Assembly: GCA_027924585.1 (NCBI GenBank) | Contig: BSBM01000036.1 | Coordinates: 5,759,001 to 5,823,000, forward strand | Reading direction: 5' to 3' | Length of the DNA: 64,000 nt | Source: Larix kaempferi | Lineage: Eukaryota; Streptophyta; Pinopsida; Pinales; Pinaceae | Shown here: one piece after another, positions 21,501-32,108 of the stretch | How positions within the stretch are numbered: position 1 is the stretch's first letter | How the letters are laid out: the number at the start of each line of letters is the position of its first letter | Notes under the pieces: model-generated | What the model saw: only the letters and a program-made list of their open reading frames with translations | Database searches by the model: none | What the model was told of the DNA's origin: nothing | Position numbers and translations under genes: made by a program

Positions 21501-22783
21501 TTCTTTGTCAAGCTCGTTAAAAAATGAAAAAGGAAAGGGAAGGGAAGAATGTTAAAATATATTTCAATATGATGGCAGCAAGTCAACTATCTCCTTGAAC
21601 AAAGCACCTGTTTTGAGTCTATCAAACAAGTTGGGTTTAGTGTGGGCCTTAGGGTAAACTTGATCTTAGAGTTCTTACTCCTCCGTTTGGTTAGTACTCC
21701 AATCATATGGAGAATCTGTTAATGTCTCCTACATTGCAGATTTGTATCGCGGTCTCTTTGTGTTCAGAGCTGCCTAAGTCACTCTTGTGTCGTGCTCACT
21801 GTTCAAGGATACAACCTGTGTCGGCCATTCTATAGTTTCCTTGACCTAATGTGTCGGCCATTCCTTGGTGTCAGTATGTTTCATCATGTGTTCAGTCCTA
21901 CTCCAAATCAACTCATACTTGTTGAGTGTCCTTCGTGTTGGATGATGGAGGATGCATTAAGGCCTCCCTTCAAATGGACTTCTTCCCATCGACTTTAGCT
22001 CATTGTGCTCTGGAAATGAAGTTTAGAGTTTCGGTTAGTACCTTGGGGATTGCAGTCATTAGTGGCAGTTTTCCTCGCTATTGGATAGATGGGAATACAT
22101 CAATGTCTCCTATCCGATGGATTCTTCAAGTGTTCAATGGAAAGACCACTTATTCGCACTTGTTTGAATGTACTAGGTACCTTGGGTTCCATTTTCATTA
22201 TTGGTGGACACCCTCGCATTTGTTAACGGTATACATCAATGACCGGTAATCAAACGATACCTCCAATGTTCGACAACAACTTATTTATTCGCATGGATAG
22301 GTTTGTACCTTGGGTTGTTTTTGGATGAAGACCTTGGGATCCTCGATAGCATCACCTTATTTATTTTATCGCTCAAGTTGCGCAATACTGAGCCACACTC
22401 TTTTTGGCTCTTGATGAGACATAGATCCAGCTTGTTCTCTATGGCTATGCTCTCCAGTTTTGACATAAATCCACCTTGTATTTATGTGGCTATGTTTATA
22501 CTTATGTTCCTCATGGATCCACGCTTGTATTTTAGTGGCCATGATATATGCATCAGTATTTGGATCATTATTGTATCCTCATGGACGTCATGTTCCACTA
22601 TTTGAACATGGACAGTTACCCCAAGTATAAGTTTGTCTGACATTTCCTTTGCTTTCAGGTACTTCATTTGAGCCTATGATTCTTGGTTTCTCCGTTCCTC
22701 AATGATTCAACTCTTTGTTATTTATAATGCATTTCGGCCATCATTTCCCGCACTCCCTTTGACCTCATACATTAGGGGGCATC
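21501..22783 (+). other. Element G 3' untranslated region with polypurine tract
   Basis: About 1.3 kb without recognisable protein domains. Open frames at 21926-22249 and 22303-22605 resemble nothing. It ends in ATTAGGGGGCATC (22771-22783), the polypurine tract before the 3' LTR. Confidence 0.55.
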
Positions 22784-24385
22784 TGTTATAGCTTGAAATG
22801 ACACCTCTCCGTCCGTGATGATACTTGCATCCCTTGGTCGCATGATGACACTTCTTGAGATCAATTTCAATCACACAACAGGACATTTTTGGATGGAGGA
22901 GTCATTTGGGACATTAAAAATGGTTGCAATTATCTCATTCTTGACCCATTTGATGTATATGACCCTTAGGAACATTTTTCCAGACCAAACCATCTCCTGA
23001 AAATGAGCAGAAAAGCCTGTTTTTGGCCATTTTTTAACATGAGCGCTGGTACACAGGCATGATAGTAACGTGTGTACCCTACTCTAGTGTACAATAGTAG
23101 TGCTCAAACCTTCTGAGCGCTACTCCACTGTGAAATAGTAGCGCTCAACTCCATATGTACGCTACTTTGTCTACTGTAGAGTAGAGTACACCCTTGTTTT
23201 GGTCAAAATCTCAAAATTCGAGTAAGTTAAGTTGGTTGGGAAACCTCTTGAGCAGTTATAACTTCTTTTCCTCTCCTTCACTGACTATATAAGGAGGGTA
23301 GAAGGGCCATGTGATGGGACTAAGCCCAATTACAAAGCTATGCTGGAGGAATGGAGACCGTCATCCCCCTCTCTTGTGCTTCGGTCTTGGTAAACCCTAG
23401 CACAGTTGATTAGAGGCTGGAATATTTGGAGAACAGAAGCATGAGATCTTGAATCTAGGTTTCGTGAAGTGCCAAGCTTGAAAGAAGGTATAACTGTATG
23501 TACTTGCTTTCATTCATTAATAAAGATCAGACGTTCTTCTCTTTCCAAAAATGACCTATTAATGTGTCTTAGATTTGATTACTATTGGATTGTACTTTGA
23601 TGTCTTCTTCCATTATGGATATCAGTATTATATATGTAGTCAAATGTATTTGAGAAAGGTATTAAGTTGTTTTGCAGGTCTGGGCATTGCGACAATGGAT
23701 AAGCATTGAAGAGCGAGGGAGGTGAAGCTAGGATCAACCTTCTGAATAAGGTGCCTACATCTCTAAACCCTAATCTCTTCACTTATTTGTTGTACTTGCG
23801 GAATGCTTGTAAATCTATCTTTATCACCGTAAGTTGGTACTTTCTTCCCTGAACTATAGGTGCAATTTCCCCACAACACATGCATCAATGCATCAATGTT
23901 GTGTAGACAAGAAACATGTTGGGAGGCCCCTTGAAAATCATCATTTGATGGTGGAGGAGAATCATAGAAATGCTTCTTGCTGCATACATACTCAGATCTG
24001 GATACATAATAAAAAATGGAAAATATATCTCTACAAAATCCTTCCCAATAATCATCAAAAATCTCAACAAAATCAACATTTTTAGGAGCTTCCACATGGC
24101 AAATCAAACCATGAATCTTCCTTCCGAACTGATGTAGCACCTTCCCAAATCTATAATAGAGATCATTTGGCTCTGATATATCATAATAGGAGCCATATGG
24201 AGCAGCAAAAAATAGAGTTATAATGTCTCCATGATCGAATGGTTTTACAGTAAGGGAAGAGTGTGTAGCTAGATCACACTGACAGTTGAGCAAACTTGAA
24301 GGGTCTAGAGACTTGAGTTTTGAACCATAGGTGGTAAGATCAGGTCCAGAAATTTGTAACAACAACCCCATGATGGCCAATGACA
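22784..24385 (+). repeat. Element G 3' LTR
   Basis: The LTR is 1602 bp, with the same ends as the 5' LTR, U3 inverted repeats at about 23073-23190 and a TATA box at 23286-23294. It abuts J gag-side sequence at 24386. Confidence 0.85.
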
Positions 24386-24386
24386 T
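23763..24386 (-). CDS. Antisense ORF in element G 3' LTR, unknown function
   Basis: This is the partner of the frame at 11469-12090, still open over the LTR. Here it is fused by chance upstream to 53 codons of J (start about 24548), because J's minus-strand sequence happens to stay open into G. Substitutions against the other copy are mainly amino-acid changing. No family is recognised. Confidence 0.33.
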   Translation of the reverse strand: MSLAIMGLLLQISGPDLTTYGSKLKSLDPSSLLNCQCDLATHSSLTVKPFDHGDIITLFFAAPYGSYYDISEPNDLYYRFGKVLHQFGRKIHGLICHVEAPKNVDFVEIFDDYWEGFCRDIFSIFYYVSRSEYVCSKKHFYDSPPPSNDDFQGASQHVSCLHNIDALMHVLWGNCTYSSGKKVPTYGDKDRFTSIPQVQQISEEIRV

Positions 24387-24551
24387 TGCTTTCCAACCAA
24401 GGATTGAAATGCAAGACATAAAGAAATTATAGGCAAGTGACATAGTTTTGGAAACAATGAAATTGTCATATTTTCCAATGTGAGAGCTTGGGGGTTGCAT
24501 GGTATTTTGGGCATCCAGTGGTTGGGAAAATGGTTTGAGGTTTGTCATATC

Positions 24552-25742
24552 CTATATATCATCCTGCATATTACCTTCCATATCATAATGGAAAGGATCT
24601 GAATGAATTTGGGAAGAGCTTTCAGAAGGCATGTAAAAAACTAGTGAAAAATGACTAGTATTGGGGGAAAGCTTCGGTGAACTGGATGGAGATTCTTTCA
24701 GGGAAGAGACTGAGTTTTCTGAATCTGATATATCAGAATGTAAATCAGAAACAGAGATGTTAGAAAAATATTTAACTATAACATTCAAAGCATACAACTT
24801 TTTACTTTTGCAGGTAGCATAGAGGCAATGATCTTGTTCCAAAGAGAGCTTGGGTTCTTCTCTTCTTGCAAAATATGGAACATGAATGTTATGTTCTTCA
24901 AGTAGTTTGGTTAGAATGTCTATCTTCTTTTTGAAACAAGATTTTTCATTATGAGAACCTCTACAATAACCACATTTGGGCTTGTCTTTCTTGCTCTTCA
25001 TCTTCTTGACTTTTGAATCTTCATCACTTGAACTTGAGCTTTCATCACTTGACTGCTTCTTCTCCCTCATCTTCTTCTCTTGGGGTTTCAAGATGGGTTT
25101 TTGTTTGCCTCTTTGTTTCAGATCTCCAGCAGCAATCACTTGGTCTTTTTGCTTGATGGAACCCATTAAGACCAACTTGTATTGCTCTTGAGTTAGCATA
25201 ACCATGAAATCAACCAAAGATGGCATTTTCCAATTTCTAACTGTGAGCTTTGTGGAGTTGAATGTAGAGACAAAAACCGAGTACTCAGGACCCAATTTTG
25301 AAAGAATGGACAAGATCAACTGTTCTTCCTTCTTATCAATGCCACATTTTTTGATTTGCAAGACCAAAATTTTGAACTTGGAGAAGAAATCCTGGATGGA
25401 TTCGAAATTGCTTGGACTCAGTGAGATCAACTCATTCTCAAGTTGATGCCCTCTCATCTCATCAGTCTTCCCAAATAGACACTCAAGCTTGAGCCAAACT
25501 TCATTGGGTGTAGCTAGAATTTCCACATGAAATAGGAGGTCTCTCTAAATACTGAGACAAAGGAGGCCGAATGCCTCATCCATTTTGTTAAAAAAATTTG
25601 ATTTCTCCACAGCAGAGTTTGGCTCAACCTCTGTGCCCATTGTGATCCTGAAAATACCATTGGATCTCAACAAAATCACCATTTCATCCTTCCAATCAAA
25701 ATAGTTGAAAGGAGTGAGAAAATTTGGATGAGATTGCTCCAT
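24552..25742 (-). pseudogene. Element J Copia gag polyprotein, one internal stop
   Basis: The frame runs 25742 to 24552 (about 396 codons) with a TAG at 25547-25545. The N-terminus (NYFDWKDEMVILLRSNGIF) is a Copia gag start of the DUF4219 type. It continues through WLKLECLFGK, a UBN2-type gag core (LENELISLSPSNFESIQDFF; LILSILSKLGPEYSVFVSTF), a charged serine-rich linker (DESSSSSDEDSKVKK) and a CX2CX3HX4C knuckle (CGYCRGSHNEKSC). The role is packaging of element RNA into virus-like particles. It ends in a regular stop with a polar tail. The protease that should follow is missing because G interrupts J. Confidence 0.85.
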
Positions 25743-25997
25743 ATTCTTCTATTGCTTGTGCACTGGGTGATAATGGTGCTCTCGAAAACCTGCAAAAAAC
25801 TCTCAATCACTCAAGAGGGATCTACACTAATAGGTTCGAACCCTGTTTGATAGTGGGTGCATTCAAGAGAGCATCACACCTGAGAAGAGCCACTATATTT
25901 CTCCAATGGACTCAATGCAATGGCCTTAGGAATTCTGTGGTTTCTCCACTGCTTCTGGCAAGCCACTAAAACATGCTTGCTGGTTTGAATAATAGAT

Positions 25998-26015
25998 CCA
26001 AGAGATCTGATACCA
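25998..26015 (-). other. Element J primer-binding site
   Basis: The minus strand reads TGGTATCAGATCTCTTGG directly after the LTR end at 26016. It is a Copia-type initiator tRNA-Met PBS. Confidence 0.82.
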
Positions 26016-26744
26016 TGTAAAATCTTAGTCACAGCAGAACCTAGCTACTATGGATTCCTCACTAGTGAAAGATTGCAACACATTTACAGGAATAGGCACA
26101 AATCTGTAAAATGAAAAACAAATGTAAAATAACACATGAAATGGAGTAAAATGTCATATATTATTAACAATCCAATGCTATGAAATAGATTGGTTCATCC
26201 TTATATACAAAATAGGATGAAAAATATCCACTTGGAGTGTCCACACTTAGCTAGCTTATATTTACCCCAATCCCCCCTAGGTTAACCAAAAAGGTTTCCA
26301 AAATAACTCAAACAGGTTCAAAATATGCATGTGAACACTGAATAAGCATGGGAAGTCATAATGAGGTTCACACATGTGAGGATAAGGCTTGGTGGAAGTT
26401 GGTTAGGCTTAGGCATGCCAAAAATGGCCTAGGGAGTGGGAATTGTCCACATACAGAGCATGAGCGCCCTTGGTCAATGTGTTTCCTTAAATAGGGAAAG
26501 AGGGCGCCTTAGGCATGCTAGGGCAATAAATGCTTGGATAAGCATGCCTAATAGCTAGTTTGAACACCTCTTGGCCCATACTTTGTCTCATACACTGTGA
26601 ACTTGTTCACACTTATCCAGATAAGTCCAAACCACTTCATAATAACCAGTTTCACACCTAGGGATGTATTGTTAACCAATTTAGCACCTAATAACCATTA
26701 ATTAATTAATGATTAAGGTACTAAGGTATAATATTTCTCTAACA
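26016..26744 (-). repeat. Element J 5' LTR
   Basis: The LTR is 729 bp on the minus strand, starting TGTTAGAG (26744) and ending ACA (26016). The TATA box TATATAAGG is at 26207-26199. The right flank is B sequence from 26745 (CAAAGATTGAGAGGGAG). Confidence 0.8.
26199..26207 (-). promoter_or_regulatory. TATA box of element J 5' LTR
   Basis: TATATAAGG on the minus strand lies about 190 bp before the LTR end. Confidence 0.62.
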
Positions 26745-26857
26745 CAAAGATTGAGAGGGAGTCCACCCAACAACCAAACAAAGATCAGAAAGATCTTTTA
26801 CAATCACGTACAAAAGAAGGACAACAACATTTGTTCTAGCAACAAAGTTCAAGAAAT

Positions 26858-28417
26858 CTATCTATTGAATATATTGAAGAATCTTAAGTTCTCAGGATCT
26901 GGGATGCAGTAATGGAAGAATGCCATGATCAAGGAATACCAGTCGATCATAAAGAATGATGTCTGGGATGTGGTCCCAAGACCAGAAGGGAAGTCTGTTG
27001 TGACTTCCAAGAGGATATACAAAATCAAGCATGCTACAGATAGTAGCATAGAAAAATACAAGGCGAGTTTTGTAGCTCGTAGCTTCTCCCAGAAAGAGGG
27101 GATAGATTATGAAGATACTTTTGCTCCTATCGACAGATACACTTCCATCAGAACAGTACTTGCTATGGCTGCAATGATGAAGTGGAAGATACACCAGATG
27201 AATGTCAAGACAACTTTCTTGAATGTTGTAGTCAAAGAGGAAGTGTAGTGGAGCAGCCACTCGGTTTTGAGACACATGATAGGGAGTCATATGTGTGCAG
27301 TTTGAAGAAAGCCTTGTATGGCTGAAAGCAAGCTCCTAGGGCTTGGTATGGTAGAATAAACAACTTTCTATTCAGTTTGGGCTTTACCAAGAGTAAAGCG
27401 GATTCCAAACTTTACTACAAGGTTGAGGAAGGCAATCCAGTGATACTCCTATTGTATGTGGATGACCTATTTGTGAGAGGTGAGGATAAATTGACTGCCG
27501 ACACGAAGAGGAAGCTTGATGCTGAGTTCGAGATGAAGGATTTGCGTATGATGCATTACTTTCTAAGCATGGAGGAGTGGCAGAGTGTAAATGGAATCAT
27601 CCTTGGACAAAGGAAGTATGCAGTAGAGATCCTAAAGCGGTTCGGGATGTTGGACTGCAAGGCCATGGCCACACCCATGGCATCGAACCTGAAGCTATTG
27701 TGTGATGCTTCATCTGAGTCGGTTGATGTCACGGTGTGTCGTCAGATGATTGGGTCCTTTATGTACTTGATGAACACGAGACCAGATATTTGCTTTACGG
27801 TGAACACATTGAGCCAGTTCCTGACGGATCCTAGACATGTTCACCTGATTGCTATGAAGCATATTCTGAGGTACTTGAAGGGTATGGTTGATTATGGGAT
27901 CAATTATGATGCGAATCAAAAGTTTAGCCTGGAGGGTTATGTTGATTCAGATTGGTAAGGCAGTGCTATAGATAGGAAGAGCACTTCGGGGTGCTACTTC
28001 AGTATGGGATCAGGTGCGATCTCTTGGTTTAGTAGGAAGCAATCCTGCATAGCACTGAGTATAGCTAAAGTAGAGTATGTCGCAGCTTGTTCGGATAGTT
28101 GTGAGGAAGTATGGCTTAGGAAGCTACTGTCTGATTTATTTGATCTACCTTTGGATGCTACCTGTATCTTCTATGACAAATAGAGTTGTGTGCATTTGTC
28201 TGAGAACCCGATGTTCCATGATAGGTCGAAGCACATCGAGATCAAATATCACTATATCTGGGATATGGTGCAGAGAGGAGCAGTGAAGCTCCTGTATGTT
28301 GCAATGAATGAGCAGGTTGCAGATGTGTTGTCTAAACCACTAGGCAGAGTGAATTTTGAGTACTTCAGAGAGAGGCTTGGTGTTATTCAGATAGAAGATA
28401 CTTCAAGGAAGAAGTGA
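26858..28417 (+). pseudogene. Element B Copia reverse transcriptase-RNase H, frameshifted
   Basis: This is the Copia RT starting at MIKEYQSIIKNDVWDVV (26925) with GKSVVTSKRIYKIK and KASFVARSFSQKEGIDYEDTF. A frameshift near 27243 moves it to the frame with EQPLGFETHD, the catalytic LLLYVDDLFVRGEDK (27451-27490), MMHYFLSMEEW and MIGSFMYLMNTRPDICF. After a stop (27956) RNase H follows (DRKSTSGCYFSMGSGAISW; EYVAACSDSCEEVWLRKLLS; HIEIKYHYIWDMV), then VADVLSKPLGRVNFEYF to the stop at 28417. The usual YVDD is intact, but stops and the frameshift abolish the enzyme. No integrase precedes it: the deletion around J removed or skipped it. Confidence 0.88.
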
Positions 28418-28449
28418 TTGGACACATTTGTAGGAGCCATTCCAAGCAT

Positions 28450-28930
28450 GGTGATAGGAGGGTCCTTCCCATGGTTGTGGATGTAAGCACTGTGTGATGA
28501 GCATTAGGACGATGCTCTGGATGATGTTCTGCATGATGTTGATCAGGATGATCATATGCATCAAGTGGATGCTTTACATGATCAGGTGGATCATGTGTGA
28601 TGATATGCATCAGGTGGATGCTTTGTATGATCAGTTTGATTATACGATGATGACGAGTATCAAGATGATGCTCTAGATGACATGCATCAGGACGATGCTA
28701 TGATGATGATCAAGATGATCATATGTGACGAGTATCAGGACGATGCTATGACGATGATCAGGATGATCATATGTGATGAGTATCAGGATGATACTCTAGA
28801 TGATATGCATCAGGATGATGTCGTGACGATGACCAGGATGATCATGCGATGATGATGTGCATCAGGATGATTTACTATATGATGATGATCAGTATGATCA
28901 TGAGTATCAGATTGATACTCCGTGGCCATG
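28450..28930 (+). repeat. Element B 3' UTR array 1 (GATGATCA-rich)
   Basis: Degenerate tandem units of about 50-60 bp carry GATCAGGATGATCATATG(C/T) and GAGTATCAGGA(C/T)GATGCT. They are homologous in position and motif to C 5881-6470. Confidence 0.75.
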
Positions 28931-28939
28931 GACAGGTTG

Positions 28940-29560
28940 TGCAGTAAGCATATAATAGCACCCTGGGAGGTTTGCAGATACTCTTTTGAGGTTTTTCCTA
29001 TGGAATATAATAACGCCCTGGGATATTTGGTTAATGCTCTTTCGAGTTTTTGCTTGGGAGGACATATAATAGCGCCCTGGGAGGTTTGCAGATACTCTTT
29101 CAAGGTTTTTCCTATGGCATATAATAGTGCCCTGGGATATCTGGAAAATGCTCTTTCGAGGTTTTGTCCTATGGCATATAATAACGCCCTGGGAGATCTG
29201 ATAGGTTGAGTTGTGTGCTTGTAATCAGTCCTGGGATGCTCTTTCGAGGTTTTGCGATGACCACATGTAATAGCACCCTGGGAGATCCAATAGGATGAGC
29301 TATGTGCTCGTAATCAGTCCTGGGATTCTCTTTCGAGGTTTTGTGGTGACCACATGTAATATCACCCTGGGAGATCCGATAGGTTGAGCTATGTGCTCAT
29401 AACCAGTCCTGGGATGCTCTTTCGAGGTTTTGTGGTGGTCACATATAATATCGCCCTGTGAGATCCGATAGGTTGAGCAGCAAGCTCGTAATTAGTCCTG
29501 GGATACTCTTTCGAGCTTTTGTGACGCACGTAATAAGTCCTGAGGATTCCACAGTATGGC
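28940..29560 (+). repeat. Element B 3' UTR array 2 (ATAATAGCGCCCTGGGAG units)
   Basis: Units start at about 28950, 29006, 29064 and 29119 and later grow to about 85 bp. Each has CCCTGGGA(G/T)(A/G)T and CTCTTTCGAGGTTTT. They match array 2 of C, with TAATAGCGCC where C has TAATTTGTGCC. Confidence 0.78.
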
Positions 29561-29659
29561 TAGTGATGATGAAGACCTACAGGAGGCTAGGCCTACAACC
29601 AACATGAAAAAGGGTTGGCTCTGTAGAACTTCCTATGAAAATAAGAATTGAGAGATAGC

Positions 29660-29664
29660 CCAGT
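29660..29664. other. Left target-site duplication of element F
   Basis: CCAGT here matches CCAGT at 44204-44208. Removing F and one copy joins B's 3' tail in good agreement with C. Confidence 0.85.
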
Positions 29665-29953
29665 TGTTAGCACTTAGATTTTATTCCGGTTGTAAAAGAA
29701 TAACACCTAAGGTAACCTATTTCAAACCAAGCTTTAGGTAGAAAACTCAGCCATTTTTCCACTAGAGAGGGTTCTCTCACGATACATATACAAGGACTGA
29801 AATATATATATAAGTTCTCTCAAAATTTCTCAAAAGGATTTTCTGGTTGAAAAGGAAAACAAGAAACGTTGGGCATGGAGTCAAAGTTTCAGATATATAA
29901 TATGCCAGTAAGGGATTTATACCAAACAAATTTTCACAAAGGCAAGATAGCAA

Positions 29954-31928
29954 TCACAACCCAGTTAGATGCCTGTTGTTAGATGCCTTCTCCTGTCTCA
30001 ACTGATTATTCAATTTATCCAATGAATTTTTTAATTTGTCTGCCCTCAATATTGCCCCCAAATAATCCGAATATATAACTTCTCCCGTTTGTCTGTGCAA
30101 TAATATTTTATCTGGGGCATTTATTTTAGACAAATCTACATTCATTTCTGAAATCTTATCTTTTGTGACAACTGAAAATTTCAAGGAATTCTTTTTGATA
30201 TTTCTGCTAGTAAACAAACTTACTTCAGTATTGGATATATTTCTAACTTTTGGAAACAATTGACTGGTTTGTTTAGAGGATTCCTGTTTATTCTGACTAT
30301 GTTCATCAAATACATCCATTATATTCCTGGGTCTATTTACATCACCCTCCACTGGGGTTTCTTCAATGCTGTATTCTTTAACTGTAACCTCTGGTATTTT
30401 TTCTTCAGTTATTTTTGCTTCTTTTGAAACTGCTATTAACTCTTGTTCTTCATTTATTTTCAACTTTTTTCCCCTTTCTGTTTCTTCATCATCAATGTTC
30501 ATTACGTCCTGTATGGGTCTCTTAAACCCCACCAATGCAGTACTCATTGTATCTTCTGTTTCTGTTGTTGTATCTGTTAACGCCATTACTTTGTCGTGTA
30601 TATCCGGAATGATTTCTTCTTTATACTCGAGCCAATTGGCTCTGTCAGACATTCCTTCTGTCTGATGGCTGAGTGCTTTGATGCGATGATCTGTTCTTCA
30701 TTTTGATATTATGTTCAGCGGATCATACTCAATAGCCACATCTGTCTCAAAACTCATATCTTTCAATAACTTCTCTATATACACAGCAGCATTTTTATTC
30801 TTTATTGTGAAGGGACCAAGTGTGAATGGATACTTAATGTCTGTTGCTTGTTTGTAAACCAAAAAATTGTTATCTTCAACAATCAACTTTTGTCTCAGGA
30901 ATTCCAAAGCAAAAACCCTTAAGGTAAGAAAAGCTGGTAAGACATAAGGTTTATGTTTGAATCCATATAATCTGATTACTGTGTTATCCTTCGACAAGAA
31001 CCAATCTCCTGTCGCGTACTCTGAACTTAGTTGCATGCATGCCTGCATCTCTGGTAATACTCTAGGCAAATTTTTACCAAATATCATTCTGTAAATCTCT
31101 GAGAGCATAAAATTGATGTAATTGAACATGTTGTTTTCTAATAAAGTCATGAAAATGATTTCTGGGAACTGCAACTCTTCTTGTCTGGCTATCATAATCA
31201 TTTTCATAAAAAAATACTGAAACCTGAAATGCCTCATAGTGGGAAAATTGACCATCTGGTCATGAATCTTCTCTGTCAGAAAATCTTCAAAATTAAGTCG
31301 AGGGATTTGATTTTCATCAATCCCTGACTGAACCGTACTCATTTTGTACAACAGACTCAATTGAAACTCGGTTACATACAAATCCGTATCAAACCCTAAA
31401 ACTAAAGCTAATAATGTCAAAACTAATTGGGTATTCATCAAACAAATTGATATCTACAGGGTATGGGACCTCCGAAATATTGGTTTCTGGTTTGAGACAA
31501 GACGACAAAAACATTTCCCTATCATTTTGAGAAGTATGATGGTAATTTTCAATAATGGAGGTTTCGAAAAAACTCTCAGACTCGAGGGTTTGGGAAAAAT
31601 CTATTCCTAGGGCTTTAATTAACTCAGCCAGCTTTATTTCACACACGGCTCTGGTTTTTTTACTGTTTAGAACAATTCTTTCTTCTCGGGAGTAATTTTC
31701 GGCACACCATGATACAAATTCTGGGAAAGAAGGGATTTGGTCTGGGCAAAAGGCTATCAAAGACGACTGGTGGACTCTATGTAGGTCTGTCCCTTCCTTT
31801 AATAACTCAGACAACCTAATTTTAATATCAGAGACTGGTAACCTAATTAGGGTATCATAAACGTCTTCGTCTCTATCCTCTAGGGCTTCTTTTGCTTTAA
31901 AAATGTCTAAATCATGTATAGTTTCCAT
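29954..31928 (-). pseudogene. LTR-encoded ORF of element F, 3' LTR copy, truncated
   Basis: This is the partner of the ORF at 43244-40038. It starts at an ATG (31928; METIHDLDIFKAKEAL). A 2-bp deletion near 31440 shifts the frame. The frame is then open to a TGA near 30700 (CGA in the other copy) and continues through MSDRANWLEYKEEIIP to LDKLNNQLRQEKA, where the LTR deletion removes the coiled coil and C-terminus. It keeps a sense codon at both first stops of the other copy (glycine at YATGDWF, glutamine at LNNQLRQ). The two copies therefore have independent damage. Function unknown. Confidence 0.75.
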
Positions 31929-32099
31929 TTAAATGTTTCTTTAAACAAAATTCTGTTTAAAAAGTGGGCCAGGTCACCAGACCCTACCTGTATGTGCACG
32001 CCTTTCACCTTCTGTCGCAATCGCTGCACTCCACCAGTCTTCAGAGCTCTCCACGATAGCGACACATATGCAGAATGTCGTTATGTGAAGCCCCTTTTG

Positions 32100-32108
32100 T
32101 TTTATATA
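32100..32108 (-). promoter_or_regulatory. TATA box of element F 3' LTR
   Basis: TATATAAAA on the minus strand, about 170 bp before the ATG of the LTR ORF; same context in the 5' LTR. Confidence 0.65.

Larger units (their letters stand above)
10490..24385 (+). mobile_element. Gypsy-like element G, non-autonomous, with 1.6-kb LTRs
   Basis: G is an LTR retrotransposon with two LTRs of exactly 1602 bp (10490-12091 and 22784-24385), starting TGTTATAG and ending TGACA. A polypurine tract (ATTAGGGGGCATC) precedes the 3' LTR. Its interior, without H, holds a gag/protease-like region (13303-14942), an unknown ORF (14943-15836) and repeats. RT, RNase H and integrase are absent. Gag and protease resemble those of E (shared LPG-x-T-x-GLPVW motif, repeated zinc knuckles, DEG(A/S) protease motif), so E's relatives could have mobilised it. 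The flanks CATGC and TTGCT do not form a TSD. Confidence 0.82.
10191..26744 (-). mobile_element. Copia element J, minus strand, deleted and split by G
   Basis: J reads from right to left: 5' LTR (26744-26016), initiator tRNA-Met PBS, gag (25742-24552), then G in place of protease, integrase and RT, then the last RNase H codons (10488-10399), a 3' UTR, a G-rich polypurine tract and a 29-bp 3' LTR stub. G's flanks come from opposite ends of J, so most of J's pol is gone. No TSD is visible (ATGCA on the left, CAAAG on the right). About 0.9 kb of B is missing at the left junction, so a deletion removed most of J's 3' LTR together with neighbouring B sequence. Confidence 0.72.

Noticed and set aside
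21926-22667. Open frames in the element G 3' region as possible host gene exons
   Set aside because: No splice-flanked coding similarity, no recognisable domain, and they lie between G's repeats and its polypurine tract.
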